A DNA stretch of 64,000 nt from an uncultured Phycisphaerales bacterium. Lineage in GTDB: Bacteria > Planctomycetota > Phycisphaerae > Tepidisphaerales > Tepidisphaeraceae. The DNA is taken from the NCBI GenBank assembly GCA_903871935.1, contig CAIQIQ010000081.1:102995-166994 (forward strand). Direction: 5' to 3'. Under the pieces are notes generated by a model. That model did no database searches. It was not told where the DNA came from and saw nothing but the letters and a program-made list of their open reading frames with translations. This document shows positions 51,169 through 60,710 of the stretch, in pieces (within the stretch, counting starts at the first letter, position 1; every line of letters begins with the position of its first letter). Both the position numbers and the translations under genes were made by a program.

Positions 51169-53724
51169 GTGAGATCACTATTCGTTGCCGGGCTTGTTAG
51201 CGCGGGAAGTGCCGTTGCCTGCGGCCAAAGTATCCGACCGGTAGAACTTGCGCCGATGCGATGGCTGGAACAGGTAATCCCCGAAGACCTGCCAAAGCTC
51301 AACTACCCGGGGTATGCGGATGCATTGGACAAGGCAAAGATGGAGATGCAGTCCGGCCGTTACAAGCTGGCGCTACAAACGCTCTATCTTGCTGAAGGTG
51401 TCGACCCGGCAAAGCGCGCGCTGCTGCTGGGCGAGACGCTGTGTCGCACGGGGCGTTTCGCTGAAGCGCAAACGGTCTTGGCCCAGCCTGAGATCGCCAA
51501 AGACAGCCGGGCCAAGGGCCTGCTCGCGGATGCCATGGCCGACTCGGGCAAGCGCAAAGAGGCCATTTCCCTACTCCAGTCGGCCATCGTCGCTGAGCCG
51601 GGCAACCCCCTTCTGCACTGGTCTCTGGCTCGCACTCTCCGCAGCATGGGTCAACTCGCCCAGGAGAAGGTGGCGCTGCAATGGTTCGCACAACAGGACT
51701 ATGTACAGGGCTGGCGCAAAGACCGCCTGGCGGCGATCGACTCGAGCGATACGCTTCTGGCGATTGCCGGGGCATTGGATCGGCTTGCGGTGTTGTCCGG
51801 TGAGTATCGCACGAACCGCGGACTGCATCAGGATGTGCTGAACATGCTCATCCGGGCATACGATGAGATCGACCGTAAAGATGCCGATGCACATGTCGCG
51901 GCCGCCGAGTTCTTCCTGGCACATGGCGACGCGAAAAAGGCGAAACTGGAACTGGCCCGTGCGCTCGAGCTGAACCCATTTCATTTGGATGCGCTGCAGA
52001 TCGCCGCCGAGCAGTCGCTGCGTGAGCACAATGCCGCACATGTCGACCAGGTGCTAGGAACAATCCGCTCGGTGAATCCCGAGTATCCCGCCATCCGATT
52101 GTTCAATGCCGGCGTACTTATGATGCTGCAACAGCGTGAAGAAGCATTGCAGGTGCTGCTGCAGGCGCAGAAAGCGGATCCGGAGGGCGCGCAGGTCATG
52201 GCGATGTTGGCCGCCTGTGATGCCATGAGCGCAGAAGAGTCCGATCTGACCAAACGCCTGGCCGAGGCGGATGCGATGATGCCTCTGGAGTCAGTGGCGC
52301 AAGTGGCCGCCGCGCAGTCTTTGCTGGCCACTCGGCCTCCGCAGGCGATCCCGCTGCTGCAGCAGGCGATCGCGCGCACACCGCACTGGAATCTGCCGCG
52401 GAATCTCCTTGCAGTTGCACTCATGGTCGGCACCGACACCGAGAAAGCCCGGCCGGTACTCGAAGCAGCGTACGACCTCGATCCGTTCAGCGTCGAAATC
52501 ACCAACTATCTCCGGCTGCTGGATCGGCTGAAGGCGTTCCAGACAAACACGACTGAGCACTTTGCCGTGCGCTTCGATCCGGTGACCGACCCTTTCCTGG
52601 CCGATGAGGTGCTCTCCTTCATGGAAGGGAACTACGCAAGCATCTGCGCCCGCTTCAAACATGAGCCGGAGGAACGGACGTTTATCGAACTGATGCCGGA
52701 AAACCAGGATTTCTCGGTGCGCGCCACCGGCCGACCGTGGGTTGAGACCTACGCCGTTACCCTGGGCCCGGTTATCACCATCCTCGCTCCACGCACCAGC
52801 GGCAAGACCATGGGCCAGTTTGACTGGGGCGATGTGCTTCGCCATGAGTTTGTGCATACAGTGACCCTCTCACAGACCCAGGGGCGAATCCCGCGCTGGT
52901 TCACCGAAGGGCTGGCCGTCTCCGAACAGATCTCACCGCTATGGAGCACACGCTATAAGCTGCTTGCCCAGGCGGGCGCCCGCGATCGACTCCTGCCGGT
53001 GAATGCCCTGGACCAGGCAATCGTCACCGCCACCAATCCCGAGTTGGGATACTCGCAAGGGTACTGGATTGGCCGGTATGTGGAGGAGAAGAAAGGGCAT
53101 CAGAAGATTCTCGATATGCTCGACTCCTACCGCGCCGGGTTGTCGACCAATGCGGTCTTCCAGAAGGTGCTGGGAGTCTCAACTCCGGAGTTTGACGTGC
53201 AGTTTGCCCAATGGGCGAAGTCCAAGCTCAGGGAACTTAGGCTCGATCCCGTATCACAAAAAGAACTGGCGACCCTGGCAAGGCAAGGCAATGAGCTGAT
53301 CAAGCAGAAGGACTACAAAGGCGCCTGCGAAGTTTGGGAAAAAGCTTATGTTCTCTGCCCCGTCAATCTTCAGGTGCATCAGCGACTGGCCGGGCTCTAC
53401 CTGCACAAGGATGTCAACCAGCCCGAGAAGGCTCTGCCCCATCTGCATGCCCTCGATGACGACCAATTGAAGGACAACCGCTATGCGATCCGCCTGACCA
53501 AGCTGTATCTGCAGCTTGGCAAGCCCAAGGAGGCTCTTGCCAGCGCACAGCGGGCGTGTCGGGTACACCCGTACGATGCCGATGCGCGACAACTGCTGAT
53601 CCAGGCGCTCACGCAAACCGGCGCGAAAGATGAGGTGGCAAAACAGGAGAAGATCGTCGCGTGGCTCAAAGACCTGGCACGAAAACCCGCTGCCGCCCCG
53701 GACGCGGATGCGCCAAGTGAATGA
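51169..53724 (+). CDS. Secreted TPR protein with gluzincin metallopeptidase domain
   Basis: 851 residues from a GTG, with a signal-like N terminus (RSLFVAGLVSAGSAVACGQS). Residues 50-450 form TPR-type helical repeats, residues 455-680 a Peptidase_MA-like domain with zinc motif HEFVH (559-563) and the downstream Glu580 in RWFTEGLAVSEQ, and residues 690-840 further TPRs. The layout is a peptidase held between two protein-interaction arrays, probably acting in the periplasm. The 'YPGYADALDKAKMEMQSGRY' opening suggests that the first repeat begins soon after the signal. Its substrate is unknown. Confidence 0.85.
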   Translation: MRSLFVAGLVSAGSAVACGQSIRPVELAPMRWLEQVIPEDLPKLNYPGYADALDKAKMEMQSGRYKLALQTLYLAEGVDPAKRALLLGETLCRTGRFAEAQTVLAQPEIAKDSRAKGLLADAMADSGKRKEAISLLQSAIVAEPGNPLLHWSLARTLRSMGQLAQEKVALQWFAQQDYVQGWRKDRLAAIDSSDTLLAIAGALDRLAVLSGEYRTNRGLHQDVLNMLIRAYDEIDRKDADAHVAAAEFFLAHGDAKKAKLELARALELNPFHLDALQIAAEQSLREHNAAHVDQVLGTIRSVNPEYPAIRLFNAGVLMMLQQREEALQVLLQAQKADPEGAQVMAMLAACDAMSAEESDLTKRLAEADAMMPLESVAQVAAAQSLLATRPPQAIPLLQQAIARTPHWNLPRNLLAVALMVGTDTEKARPVLEAAYDLDPFSVEITNYLRLLDRLKAFQTNTTEHFAVRFDPVTDPFLADEVLSFMEGNYASICARFKHEPEERTFIELMPENQDFSVRATGRPWVETYAVTLGPVITILAPRTSGKTMGQFDWGDVLRHEFVHTVTLSQTQGRIPRWFTEGLAVSEQISPLWSTRYKLLAQAGARDRLLPVNALDQAIVTATNPELGYSQGYWIGRYVEEKKGHQKILDMLDSYRAGLSTNAVFQKVLGVSTPEFDVQFAQWAKSKLRELRLDPVSQKELATLARQGNELIKQKDYKGACEVWEKAYVLCPVNLQVHQRLAGLYLHKDVNQPEKALPHLHALDDDQLKDNRYAIRLTKLYLQLGKPKEALASAQRACRVHPYDADARQLLIQALTQTGAKDEVAKQEKIVAWLKDLARKPAAAPDADAPSE

Positions 53725-53728
53725 TCTG

Positions 53729-54283
53729 CTACTTTACGATCTTCAGAATCCGCTTGAAGTCGTCGGTACCCGCCTGACCGAGAAGCTCAAAGAGCACGCT
53801 CTCTGTGGTGGTAATCACCGCGCCGGCCTGCCGCATGCGATGGAGAGCCATCTCACAATCGAATGGCCGACGGCTGGCGATCGCATCGGCGCAGACCCAG
53901 ACGTCCGTCTCATCGCGAAGCAAGTCCAGGACTGTCTGCTGCACGCAAACGTGGGCTTCGGTGCCGGTGATGATCAACTGGTCGCGGCCTCGCGCGGCAA
54001 TCGCATCGCGCACGCTCTGCACGCAGCCGCTGAACAGGAGTTTTTCAATGGGAGCCTCGGTACCGAGTAGCACTCTGACACTTTGGCAGGTTGGCCCAAG
54101 GCCGGCAGGGTATTGCTCCGTGGCGATGACCGGCACGCCAAGCGCCTGGCATCCACGGATCAGCTTCACTGCCGCAGCGACGCAGGCATCGGCCTCATGC
54201 ACCGCGGGGAGTAGTTTCTCCTGCAGATCGATAACAAATAGCAGTGCCCGTTCGCGACTGAGTCTGGCCAGCGGATTTGCCAT
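53729..54283 (-). CDS. Isochorismatase-like cysteine hydrolase
   Basis: 184 residues from the ATG at 54283. The frame stays open upstream to 55258, but that part is antisense to lpxA and is ignored. Family residues are FVIDLQEKLLPAV with the catalytic Asp, the Lys in IEKLLFSG, and the nucleophile Cys in VITGTEAHVCVQQTVLDLL. Members hydrolyse isochorismate, nicotinamide or other small amides and esters; the YcaC-like group has no known substrate. The gene converges with the TPR peptidase gene (4 bases) and is divergent from lpxA. Confidence 0.9.
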   Translation of the reverse strand: MANPLARLSRERALLFVIDLQEKLLPAVHEADACVAAAVKLIRGCQALGVPVIATEQYPAGLGPTCQSVRVLLGTEAPIEKLLFSGCVQSVRDAIAARGRDQLIITGTEAHVCVQQTVLDLLRDETDVWVCADAIASRRPFDCEMALHRMRQAGAVITTTESVLFELLGQAGTDDFKRILKIVK

Positions 54284-54421
54284 AGAGGGCCCTTTCACAA
54301 CCAATAGATCAGGTGAGCATTTGAACCTCACCGGCCAATCAGTACAATCCGCCTGCGATTTTGAATGGCCGAGGGCCTGGTGGCGCCTTGGCATGCAAAA
54401 CGAGGAGAACCAGGTAACGGT

Positions 54422-55225
54422 ATGCCCAAGATTCACCCAACCGCCATCGTCGATCCGATGGTGGAGCTGGCCGACGATGTTCAAGTCGGCGCGTTTTGCA
54501 TCATCCGCGGCCTGGTAAAAATCGGCGCCGGGACGATTGTCCAGGATCGCACGCATATTCAGGGCGATACGGTCATCGGCAAGAACTGCAATCTCGGCCC
54601 CATGGCGATGGTAGGGCTTGATCCGCAGCACATGCGCTATAAGGGTGAGCGTACCCGCCTGGTCATCGGCGATGGGGTGGTTATCCGTGAGATGGCCAGC
54701 GTTACTCGGGCGTACCTGAGCGGTCCGGAAGACTGCACCAGAGTTGGCGACCGATGCTACATGATGAGCTATTCGCATATCGGCCATGACTCGCGCGTGG
54801 GCAATGATGTGATTATCTCCAGTTCGGTGCTGCTGGCCGGGCATTGCACGGTAGGCGACAGGGTATTCATCGGCGGCGGCGCGGGAATCCACCAGTTCTG
54901 CCGGATTGGCCGGCTGGCGATCATCGCCGGCAATGAATCCATCAGCCGCGACGTTCCGCCCTTTGCGGCCGCCCGCTATGGCGGGCTCAAGGCGTATAAC
55001 GCGATCGGCTGCCGCCGCGCGGGAATCACGCAGCAGGCGATCCATGCGATCCGGGCAGCCTTCTTTTGTATCCACCATAACCGTTCGGTGGCGAATGTGG
55101 TGGCGGCCATCCGGGAACAGGTATGCGAGACGCCCGAGGTGCGCGAGCTTCTGGAATTCCTGACCCATACCAAGCGCGGCATCCATCCCAGCGTCCATTT
55201 CCGCCGCCTGATCGACGATGAATGA
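54422..55225 (+). CDS. lpxA: Acyl-ACP--UDP-N-acetylglucosamine O-acyltransferase
   Basis: 267 residues from the ATG at 54422, which gives the standard MPKIHPTAIVDP start. It is a left-handed beta-helix of hexapeptide repeats that puts the first acyl chain on UDP-GlcNAc in lipid A synthesis. The catalytic region HIGHDSRVGNDVIISSS and the IHQFCRIGRLAIIAG and ISRDVPPFAAARYGG segments match LpxA. No other lpx genes are in the window. Its stop overlaps the ATG of the next gene by 8 bases, so translation is coupled. Confidence 0.93.
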   Translation: MPKIHPTAIVDPMVELADDVQVGAFCIIRGLVKIGAGTIVQDRTHIQGDTVIGKNCNLGPMAMVGLDPQHMRYKGERTRLVIGDGVVIREMASVTRAYLSGPEDCTRVGDRCYMMSYSHIGHDSRVGNDVIISSSVLLAGHCTVGDRVFIGGGAGIHQFCRIGRLAIIAGNESISRDVPPFAAARYGGLKAYNAIGCRRAGITQQAIHAIRAAFFCIHHNRSVANVVAAIREQVCETPEVRELLEFLTHTKRGIHPSVHFRRLIDDE

Positions 55226-56147
55226 AGAAGACAGGATGATTGAGAAAAGCTTTCTCATCCAGAAGTATGCCCGGTTGGGATTTGGTTCAGTGCACCTGAT
55301 CGGCTACAGCGTGGCCGGCGAAGAGAGCGTGGTGCAGGTGCCGGAGCTGAACGTCTGCTTTGACATCGGCCGCTGCCCCTATTTTGCGCTCACCAGCGAT
55401 TACGTGTGCCTGACCCACGGACACATGGATCACCTTGCTGGTCTGCCCTACTACCTTTCGCAGCGGGCATTTCAGGGAATGAAGGCCGGCACGGTCGTTG
55501 TGCCGCGCGAAACAGAACGCGGCATCGATGGCATGCTGCGCTGCTGGCGCGAGGTGGAGCGCCAGGGGACACCATATCAGCTCGTCGGTATGAGCCCCGA
55601 AGAACTCTGGGAAATCCGCAAGGACTTCGGTATCCGCGCGGTGGCAACCCACCACGGCGGCCCGAGCCTGGGATATGTCCTGATCAGCATCCGCGAAAAG
55701 CTCAAGCCCGAGTATATGGGCAAGGTCTCGCACGAACTGGCACAACTGCGCAAAGAGGGCGTGCAGATCCAGTACCGGATCGAGGTGCCACTGGTCGCCT
55801 ATCTGGGCGACACCTGCACTGGCTCCGTGTTCGATCATCCCGACGTGCAGAACGCCGAGATCCTGATAACCGAAGTGACGTTCTTCGAGCCCGGCCACCA
55901 CACTAAAGCCAAGGCCGGTAAGCACCTGCATCTGGAGCACTTTGCCCAGATCGTGCCCAAGCTCAAGAATAAGCACATCGTCGTAAGCCATGTCTCGCGT
56001 CGCATCGGCATCCGCAAGGCCAAGGCCCTGATGCGCAAGAAGTTAGGTGATGAGCAGATGGAGCGCATCACTTTCCTGATGGATTTTGAGGGCTCGACCG
56101 ACGCCGGGGATGTTGAATCGACTGTCCCACCCTCTGAGAACGAGTAG
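55218..56147 (+). CDS. MBL-fold metal-dependent hydrolase
   Basis: 309 residues from the ATG that overlaps the lpxA stop; a second ATG at 55236 is possible. The zinc motif is LTHGHMDHLAGLPYYL, with further ligands in LGDTC and near the C terminus in VVSHVSRR. The fold is of the RNase Z type, but no tRNA-binding exosite arm is obvious. Coupling to lpxA suggests, without proof, an envelope-related job such as hydrolysis of a phosphodiester or lipid intermediate. Confidence 0.85.
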   Translation: MNEEDRMIEKSFLIQKYARLGFGSVHLIGYSVAGEESVVQVPELNVCFDIGRCPYFALTSDYVCLTHGHMDHLAGLPYYLSQRAFQGMKAGTVVVPRETERGIDGMLRCWREVERQGTPYQLVGMSPEELWEIRKDFGIRAVATHHGGPSLGYVLISIREKLKPEYMGKVSHELAQLRKEGVQIQYRIEVPLVAYLGDTCTGSVFDHPDVQNAEILITEVTFFEPGHHTKAKAGKHLHLEHFAQIVPKLKNKHIVVSHVSRRIGIRKAKALMRKKLGDEQMERITFLMDFEGSTDAGDVESTVPPSENE

Positions 56148-56228
56148 CATCGCCCGCCAAATTGTCGGCGCGTTCCCACGGAACCTTCGGACCTCTCGCG
56201 CATCTGAAGTGATACCAAGGAGAACCTG

Positions 56229-57434
56229 ATGCAACGTCTTGCACGCTACGCCGCGCCGGCGGCTTTGGTCCTGTGCCTGCTGCCGTCGGCCGTCTTCGCA
56301 AGAATCAAGCTGATCACCCTGCCCGTTCGCGAGCGGGTCGAGATCCAACTCGACAATCCTGATGCCACACTGGTGGAGGAAGAGCGAGTGGTGCCACTGG
56401 TCAAGGGCGAAAACCAGGTGGACTTTTCATGGGCCAATACCAACATCGACCCGGGCACGATCGTCTTCCGCGTAATCGGCCCGGGCGAAGGCAAAGCCGT
56501 TGACGCAAAAGTGTTGTCGGTGAGTTATCCGCCCGGCGAGGCGGCCCTGGTCTGGACGGTGGCGGCCACCGACTCGGGTTCTGCGCGGGTACGGATCAGC
56601 TATCTGCTGGGCAACCTGAACAAGAGTTTCGCGTATCGCGCCACCGCGTCGAATGATGAGACAACGCTGGACCTTTCGCAGTACATGCGTCTGCAGAACC
56701 TGGCGAACGAGGAATATGGAAGCACCGAACTCTGGGCCGGCTTCGGAAAGGAATTCCTCAAGCCCATCGGCATCAATGAGACCAAAGAGATGCTGATGAA
56801 CCGTTTCGCGCAGGTGCCGATCCGGAAGACGTACACCTGCAACCCGCAGGAGTTCGATTATCTCGACCGCGGCCAGAACAAGCTGCGCGTGCCCATGCAC
56901 TACGTGATCAAGAACGACAAAGCGAGCAAGCTTGGGGCGGCATCGCTGCCGGCTGGCAAGGTTCGCATCTTCATCCAGGGCGCGGGAGCGAACGCCGAAT
57001 CGGCTACCGCGTTCCTTGGTGAAGACTGGGGGAAGTTCACGCCGATCGATGATGAGATGCGCCTCTACCTGGGCGTGGCCCAGGACATCGTCGTCCAGCG
57101 CACGATCGAGAGGCGCGACCAGACGCGTGTGGCCGGCAACCTGTACAACCGCGAGATCATCATCAAGTACGAGGTTGAGAACTTCAAACCGCAGCCGGTC
57201 ACGCTGGATGTGGCGGAGAGCATCAGCTTTGTGCGCAATGAGATCTTCGGCGACAACGGACGGGAGATCCAGTGGGAACTGGGTCCGCAGACCACCTTCC
57301 AGGGCGGTCCGGACGCAGAGAAGAGCTCGATCGACAAGGTGCTCTTCCATGCCCCGCTGCCTGCCAAGAGCGCTGACGGCAAAGCGATCAAGACCATCCT
57401 CAAGCTCCATCTGATCCTGAAGAACGAGTGGTGA
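56229..57434 (+). CDS. Secreted DUF4139-like protein, paralogue 1
   Basis: 401 residues with a signal peptide (APAALVLCLLPSAVFA) and AAGGAG before the ATG. The mature part begins IKLITLPVRERVEIQLDNP and contains NQVDFSWANTNIDPGTIVFR, a beta-rich layout like DUF4139 proteins. The next gene has the same architecture (PLQFSWANTLIDPTSVELK), so the two are tandem paralogues and probably partners on the same envelope structure. Function unknown. Confidence 0.8.
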   Translation: MQRLARYAAPAALVLCLLPSAVFARIKLITLPVRERVEIQLDNPDATLVEEERVVPLVKGENQVDFSWANTNIDPGTIVFRVIGPGEGKAVDAKVLSVSYPPGEAALVWTVAATDSGSARVRISYLLGNLNKSFAYRATASNDETTLDLSQYMRLQNLANEEYGSTELWAGFGKEFLKPIGINETKEMLMNRFAQVPIRKTYTCNPQEFDYLDRGQNKLRVPMHYVIKNDKASKLGAASLPAGKVRIFIQGAGANAESATAFLGEDWGKFTPIDDEMRLYLGVAQDIVVQRTIERRDQTRVAGNLYNREIIIKYEVENFKPQPVTLDVAESISFVRNEIFGDNGREIQWELGPQTTFQGGPDAEKSSIDKVLFHAPLPAKSADGKAIKTILKLHLILKNEW

Positions 57435-57439
57435 TGATC

Positions 57440-58852
57440 ATGAAATATCTGACTCTCATTTGTGCACTGGCCATCGCGGCGACGACGCTGCTGGCAAAGA
57501 ACATCGACCTTTCGACAGTTCCGAACCGCAGCACGGTTCAGCTCACGATCTATAACAGCGATGACCTGACGCTGGTGCGCGAGACGCGCACGGTCACGTT
57601 CAAGAAGGGCGTCAACCCGCTGCAGTTTTCATGGGCCAACACGCTGATCGACCCCACCAGCGTGGAGCTGAAGTTCCTCACCGCGCCGGACAAGCTCGAC
57701 GTGCTTGACACCACCTTCCCCCATGACAAGCCACAGATGCTCTACTGGAACGTACAGAGCGACATCGATGGGGAGGCGACCATCCAAATCACCTACTTCA
57801 CCAGCGGAATCACCTGGTCGGCCGATTACCTCTGCATCGCCGACCAAGATGAGGCCAAAATGGGCCTTGAGGGATTTGTCCGCGTCTCCAACAACTCAGG
57901 AGAGGACTACGAGAACGCCCAGGTGCGCCTGGTGGTGGGCAAGATCAACCTGGTGGAGAAGATCGCGCAACTCGCTCAGGTGCCGATGAATCAGGTCAAG
58001 GATTTGCGCGATGAAGATCGCCAGCAGCTCAAGAACAAGGCCATGCTCAGAATGGTGGAGCGCGCCGCCGGCATGGGCGGAGCAATGGCCGCACCGGCGA
58101 CCGCCGCCGAGAAAGAGATCGTCAAAGAAGGCCTGAGCGAGTACTTCCTCTACACCATCGAAGGCACCGAAACCATCCGGCACGGCTGGTCTAAGCGCAT
58201 GCGTTCCTTCGAGGGGCAGACCGTGCCGCTGCGCGTGCAATATCGCTATCGCCCGGCCGAACACGGTGACCACCTCGTGCGGATGTATCTGCTGGCCAAC
58301 GACAAGGAATCAAAGCTCGGCACCACCCCACTGCCCGATGGCATTGTCCGCGTCTTTCGGCAGAGCGAGCGTGCTGGCCTTTCCTATCTCACCCAGCAGC
58401 AAATCAAATACATCCCCATTGGCGACAAGATCGAGCTGAACCTCGGGCCAGACCCCAACGTGATCTTCGAACTGGTCAAGCTGCGCACCAGCCGCAGCGA
58501 CATCTGGATGCAAGTCAACGGCATGAACGTCTTCCGCCGCGTGGACGATGGCGCCGCCCAGATCGAGGTGAACTCAACCGTCGCCGGCTGGGATGACCAC
58601 GGCATCTACACGCAGCGCATCCGCAACTACACGGCCAAGCCGATTGACGTGGAAGTCCGCCGCAGCTTTGACGGCCACATTGTCTTCCGCTCGTCCCTGA
58701 AGCCCACGCTCTTCGACTACCGCACCGTCCAGTTCCAAACTCAGATCGCGCCCGCCGCCAAAGCGAATCTGCTTTTTGAACTCGTCCAGCATCAGGGACA
58801 CAACGCCAAGCAGAACAACATCACGCTGGAGGAAACACAAATAGGCCAGTAG
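57440..58852 (+). CDS. Secreted DUF4139-like protein, paralogue 2
   Basis: 470 residues from the ATG at 57440, which starts a clean signal peptide (MKYLTLICALAIAATTLLAK); GTG codons at 57428 and 57431 overlap the previous gene and are less likely. The central part VQSDIDGEATIQITYFTSGI, WSADYLCIADQDEAKMGLEG and the C-terminal RNYTAKPIDVEVRRSF resemble DUF4139. An alanine-rich segment near residues 210-225 separates two halves. It lies 5 bases after paralogue 1, so the two form an operon. Confidence 0.8.
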   Translation: MKYLTLICALAIAATTLLAKNIDLSTVPNRSTVQLTIYNSDDLTLVRETRTVTFKKGVNPLQFSWANTLIDPTSVELKFLTAPDKLDVLDTTFPHDKPQMLYWNVQSDIDGEATIQITYFTSGITWSADYLCIADQDEAKMGLEGFVRVSNNSGEDYENAQVRLVVGKINLVEKIAQLAQVPMNQVKDLRDEDRQQLKNKAMLRMVERAAGMGGAMAAPATAAEKEIVKEGLSEYFLYTIEGTETIRHGWSKRMRSFEGQTVPLRVQYRYRPAEHGDHLVRMYLLANDKESKLGTTPLPDGIVRVFRQSERAGLSYLTQQQIKYIPIGDKIELNLGPDPNVIFELVKLRTSRSDIWMQVNGMNVFRRVDDGAAQIEVNSTVAGWDDHGIYTQRIRNYTAKPIDVEVRRSFDGHIVFRSSLKPTLFDYRTVQFQTQIAPAAKANLLFELVQHQGHNAKQNNITLEETQIGQ

Positions 58853-58876
58853 CATGGAATGAAGGAGGCCAGACCC

Positions 58877-60094
58877 ATGAAGAGCCCACTGATCCCCTCG
58901 CGCGTGGCACCGATTCGGATCAGTCCCAATGGGCGGTACTTCGTCGACCGGTCTGGTTCTCCCTGGTTCTGGCTCGGCGACACGCAGTGGCACCTGTTCC
59001 GCTCGTTCAAGCTCGAAGATGTTCAGGCCATTATTCAGAACCGCAAAGCCAAGGGATTTGGTGCATTGCTAATCATGCTCATGGGCTACGAGGGCGACCC
59101 AGTGGCAAACGTGCACGGAGATCTGCCATGGATCGATAACGACCCATCCCGGCCCAATGAGCGATACTTCGAGCACGTTGATGCCGCGATGCGAATTGCC
59201 TGCGAGTTGGACATGATTCAGGTGCTGGGCGTCTACCACAAAAGCCAGGCGCGTTACCACACTCCCGGGAAAGCCGAAGCTTTGGCCACGTGGATCGCGC
59301 GCCGCTATCGCGATGTGCCGCAGATCATCTGGTCGATGTATCCCGAAGCGCGGAACCAGTACGCCCCGGTCGTCCAAGCCATTGCCAGAGGCCTGCAGCA
59401 CGGCGATGGCGGCGCCCACATGATCAGCGTACACCCTGATCCATCGCCGCAATCGTCCAGTTTCCTGCACGATCAGCCGTGGCTCGCGTTCAACATGCTG
59501 CAAACGTGCATTGATATCGAACTGATCCAGCCCATGGTGGCCGCCGACTATGGCATGACTCCAATCAAACCCGTCGTGATGGCCGAGGGCGGCTATGAAG
59601 GAGTCGAGTTCAACCGGCCGTTCACGCCCCTGGACATCCGCAGGCAAGCCTGGTGGACGCATCTCGCGGGCGGGCACCACGTCTATGGACACAACGACCA
59701 CTACCGCCTGCTGCATCAATGGCGCGAGTGGATCGACGCGCCGGGGTCTCTCCATCTGCGTACTTTTAGGGACATAGCCACATCGCTCAAGGCATGGTGG
59801 AACCTCATCCCCGACCAGTCGATCATCGCCAGCAGTGCCGACGTCGGCGCCGACCTGACGGTCGCCGCGAGATCGCAGGCGAGCGACTGGGCCCTGGTCT
59901 ACTTCGCCTCACCTGGCAGCAGAACGATCCGCATGGACCGCATCCGATCTGCCGACACGATCGTCACATCGTGGATTCATCCGATTACGGGCGACCGCAG
60001 CATGGCCGGCGAATTCCCCTATACCAAGCCGGTCGAGTTCACGCCCCCACAGAGCTGGGAAGATGCGCTGCTGCTCATGGAAGGCAAAACATGA
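58877..60094 (+). CDS. DUF4038 glycoside hydrolase-like protein
   Basis: 405 residues from the ATG at 58877, with GGAGG 8-12 bases upstream. It shows the apiosidase-like/GH140 pattern: RYFVDRSGSPWFWLGDTQWH, KAKGFGALLIMLMGYEGD and PVVMAEGGYEGVEFN, ending in a small beta domain (GRS-like collagen-binding tail). No signal peptide is evident. It would cleave a plant or algal glycan, but the linkage is not certain. It lies 24 bases after the second DUF4139 gene. Confidence 0.85.
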   Translation: MKSPLIPSRVAPIRISPNGRYFVDRSGSPWFWLGDTQWHLFRSFKLEDVQAIIQNRKAKGFGALLIMLMGYEGDPVANVHGDLPWIDNDPSRPNERYFEHVDAAMRIACELDMIQVLGVYHKSQARYHTPGKAEALATWIARRYRDVPQIIWSMYPEARNQYAPVVQAIARGLQHGDGGAHMISVHPDPSPQSSSFLHDQPWLAFNMLQTCIDIELIQPMVAADYGMTPIKPVVMAEGGYEGVEFNRPFTPLDIRRQAWWTHLAGGHHVYGHNDHYRLLHQWREWIDAPGSLHLRTFRDIATSLKAWWNLIPDQSIIASSADVGADLTVAARSQASDWALVYFASPGSRTIRMDRIRSADTIVTSWIHPITGDRSMAGEFPYTKPVEFTPPQSWEDALLLMEGKT

Positions 60095-60119
60095 TTGAGG
60101 CACGGGCTGAAGCTGTTGG

Positions 60120-60638
60120 CTAATACTGGATCACCGAGTGCACGGGATACGGAGCCAGCTTCGCCTTCCCGCCCAGACCCAACAGCTCGATCAGTACGGT
60201 CAAGCCGATGATCTCACCGCCGAGTTGTTCCACCATCTGGGCACAGGCTTTGAGCGTGCCGCCGGTCGCCAGCAGGTCATCGATCAGGACCACCCGCGCG
60301 CCCTTAAGGATTGCATCGGAGTGCATATAGAGAGCATCCGTCCCGTACTCCAGTTCATAGCTGCAATGCAGCGTCTTGCTGGGCAACTTCCCTTTCTTCC
60401 GTACCGGCACGAAGCCGGCCGACAGGGCGCACGCCACCGCAGTGCCAAAGATGAAGCCGCGGCTCTCGGCGCCGACGACTACATCCACCCGCTGACCGCG
60501 GTAGCGGTTCGCCATCAGCTCAATGGACAGCGCCAATGCCGCCGGGTCTGCCAGCAGCGGCGTAATGTCGCGGAATAGGATGCCCTTCTTTGGAAAATCC
60601 GGGATTTCGCGGATGCGTGCCTTGAGTATGTCAACCAT
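60120..60638 (-). CDS. apt: Adenine phosphoribosyltransferase
   Basis: 172 residues, standard length. It salvages adenine to AMP with PRPP. The PRPP-binding loop is VVLIDDLLATGGTLKAC, and the N-terminal IREIPDFPKKGILFRDITPL and VVGAESRGFIFGTAVA segments are typical. A single gene on the minus strand, with no purine neighbours. Confidence 0.96.
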   Translation of the reverse strand: MVDILKARIREIPDFPKKGILFRDITPLLADPAALALSIELMANRYRGQRVDVVVGAESRGFIFGTAVACALSAGFVPVRKKGKLPSKTLHCSYELEYGTDALYMHSDAILKGARVVLIDDLLATGGTLKACAQMVEQLGGEIIGLTVLIELLGLGGKAKLAPYPVHSVIQY

Positions 60639-60710
60639 GGCATAGCAAAGTAGAGCAGAGCACGCTCTGCTGCAAGGATATTCATGGCCGGAACGTCACC
60701 CGCGCTCGCG

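Noticed and set aside
54284..55258. N-terminal extension of the isochorismatase frame to 509 codons
   Set aside because: The extension is antisense to lpxA and has no family similarity; the conserved domain starts at the ATG at 54283.
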